The notes under the pieces: model-generated
What the model saw: only the letters and a program-made list of their open reading frames with translations
What the model was told of the DNA's origin: nothing
The model's database searches: none
Shown: piece by piece, positions 63,031-64,000 of the stretch
Layout of the letters: every line of letters starts with the position of its first letter
Position numbering within the stretch: the first letter of the stretch is position 1
Position numbers and translations under genes: made by a program
Assembly (NCBI GenBank): GCA_949987705.1
Contig: OX465281.1
Location: forward strand, 86,394,543 to 86,458,542
DNA from: Thereva unica
Lineage: Eukaryota; Arthropoda; Insecta; Diptera; Therevidae
DNA: 64,000 bases
Direction: 5' to 3'

Positions 63031-63800
63031 TATTAACTTCCCAGTATAGGAAGTTATTGTAATCGGTCCGAAAATCGAAATCGAAAATTTCAACGTATTT
63101 TCATCTTTCAAGGTCCCAGGAGCATTTTAAGCAAAAAATTGGGAGGAAGTATGTGTGTGTGTGTGTGTATGTGCGTACGGATGTGGTCATTTTTTCCTGC
63201 ACGATATCGCGCGAACCAAAACTGATATCGACTTCGTTGAGGTGTCGTTCGAAGCGTATTAACCGAAATATGATCTGAAAAGATTTTCATGAAATTCGGT
63301 CCAGCCGTTTTTTTGTTTAAGCGACGTAAGTGATTTTAGTACCTGCACGATATCGCCCGAACCACGAAAGATATTGACTTACTTGAGGTGCCGTTCGAAG
63401 CGTATTAGCGACAATATAATCTGAAAAGATTTTTATAATATTCGGTCCAGCGGTTTTTTGGTTTAAATGACTTAAGTGATTTTTGTACCTGCACGATATC
63501 GCGCTATCGACGTGCCGTTCGAAGAGTATTAACCAAAATATAATCTGAAAAGATTTTCATAAAATTCGGTCGAGCCGTTTTTTTGTTTAAGCGGCGTAAC
63601 TGATTTTTGTACCGGCACGATATCGCCCGAACCACGAAAGATATTGACTTACTTGAGGTGCCGTTCGAAGCGTATTAGCGACAATATAATCTGAAAACAT
63701 TTTTATAATATTCGGTCCAGCGGATTTTTGGTTTAAGAGACTTAAGTGATTTTTGTACCGGCACGATACGGCGCGAACTAAAAACTATATCGACTTCATT
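63031..63800. repeat. 146-bp repeat array with head, five units
   Basis: The head (taacttcccagtataggaag, then aggtcccaggagcatttta and a gtgtgtgt run) is followed by units with cores near 63197, 63343, 63487, 63611 and 63758, spaced 124 to 147 bp. One unit (63487) lacks about 20 bp around ccgaactt. Compared with 43454-44300, there are five units instead of three and no hAT insert. After 63800 the array stops at ggtgccgaaaaacatt. Confidence 0.85.
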
Positions 63801-64000
63801 GAGGTGCCGAAAAACATTAATACATCAATTTTGTATACATTTTCGTCATCCTAATCTTGTAAGTGCGCACATTTAGTTTGACATTTTAGCGAAAATATTA
63901 ATAAACAATTGTGACAAATTCTCGCTATTATACACACATTCTATATTGCCTATTGTTCATTTATTATTAAAATATCCAATCATAATATTCAACATCCATC
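63801..64000. other. AT-rich end of the window
   Basis: Nothing recognised. Confidence 0.4.

Overview
This 64 kb window looks like intergenic, heterochromatin-like DNA from an arthropod, most likely an insect. I see no host protein-coding gene that I can support and no bacterial gene organisation. The evidence is a high AT content, GT-AG introns, BEL/Pao and Ty3/Gypsy LTR retrotransposons, Jockey-type and other LINEs, a PIF/Harbinger transposon, hAT and piggyBac-type non-autonomous elements, tRNA-like Pol III boxes and satellite-like arrays. I cannot name the species from the sequence.

Layout. 0.3-2.5 kb: an 18-bp tandem repeat and two inverted-repeat (MITE-like) elements. 2.7-6.35 kb: a roughly 120-bp satellite-like array split by a 1,738-bp solo LTR (TG...CA ends, CTAT duplications). 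6.6-7.45 kb: an internally deleted LTR retrotransposon with gag remains and unusually long inverted LTR ends. 8.05-12.5 kb: a large compound foldback with tRNA-like sequences in both arms and a later MITE in one arm only. 12.9-14.4 kb: a non-autonomous repeat present again, inverted, at 44.3-45.7 kb. 14.8-15.9, 17.1-20.2 and 23.8-24.7 kb: three LINE remains of different types. 25.1-25.8 kb: a Gypsy RNase H/integrase relic. 26.6-30.4 kb: a broken Harbinger (transposase with a 63-bp intron, Myb/SANT partner on the other strand) carrying a piggyBac-type MITE. 30.8-32.5 kb: a LINE reverse transcriptase split by a 424-bp MITE with 8-bp duplications. 33.0-37.1 kb: a BEL/Pao relic on the minus strand interrupted by a block that holds a LINE. 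37.8-43.1 kb: nested foldbacks, a 1,600-bp hAT-type element, a 305-bp MITE and repeats of a GAGCAAAAGCGG motif. 43.4-45.7 kb: a composite repeat with a 288-bp hAT MITE. 45.9-47.4 and 56.1-56.4 kb: LINE fragments, the second one split by the main element of the window.

That main element is a BEL/Pao retrotransposon at 47,423-56,102. It has two 1,890-bp LTRs in which I see no difference, a 5-bp target duplication (gtacc), a tRNA-Tyr-type primer site, a polypurine tract and one intact 1,508-codon reading frame. The frame contains gag knuckles, protease, reverse transcriptase, most of RNase H and the integrase core, but it jumps directly from the middle of RNase H to just before the integrase core, so the integrase zinc-binding region and the end of RNase H are absent. 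It therefore looks like a very recent insertion of a copy that should need help in trans. 57.3-59.5 kb holds a truncated Gypsy pol, 59.7-61.3 kb a 3'-truncated Jockey element, 61.4-62.9 kb a second copy of the 17-20 kb LINE, and 63.0-63.8 kb a second array of the roughly 146-bp repeat.

The elements do not form a pathway. Their relationship is chronological: at least ten insertions can be ordered by nesting, several with target duplications or with an uninterrupted copy elsewhere in the window that serves as an empty site.
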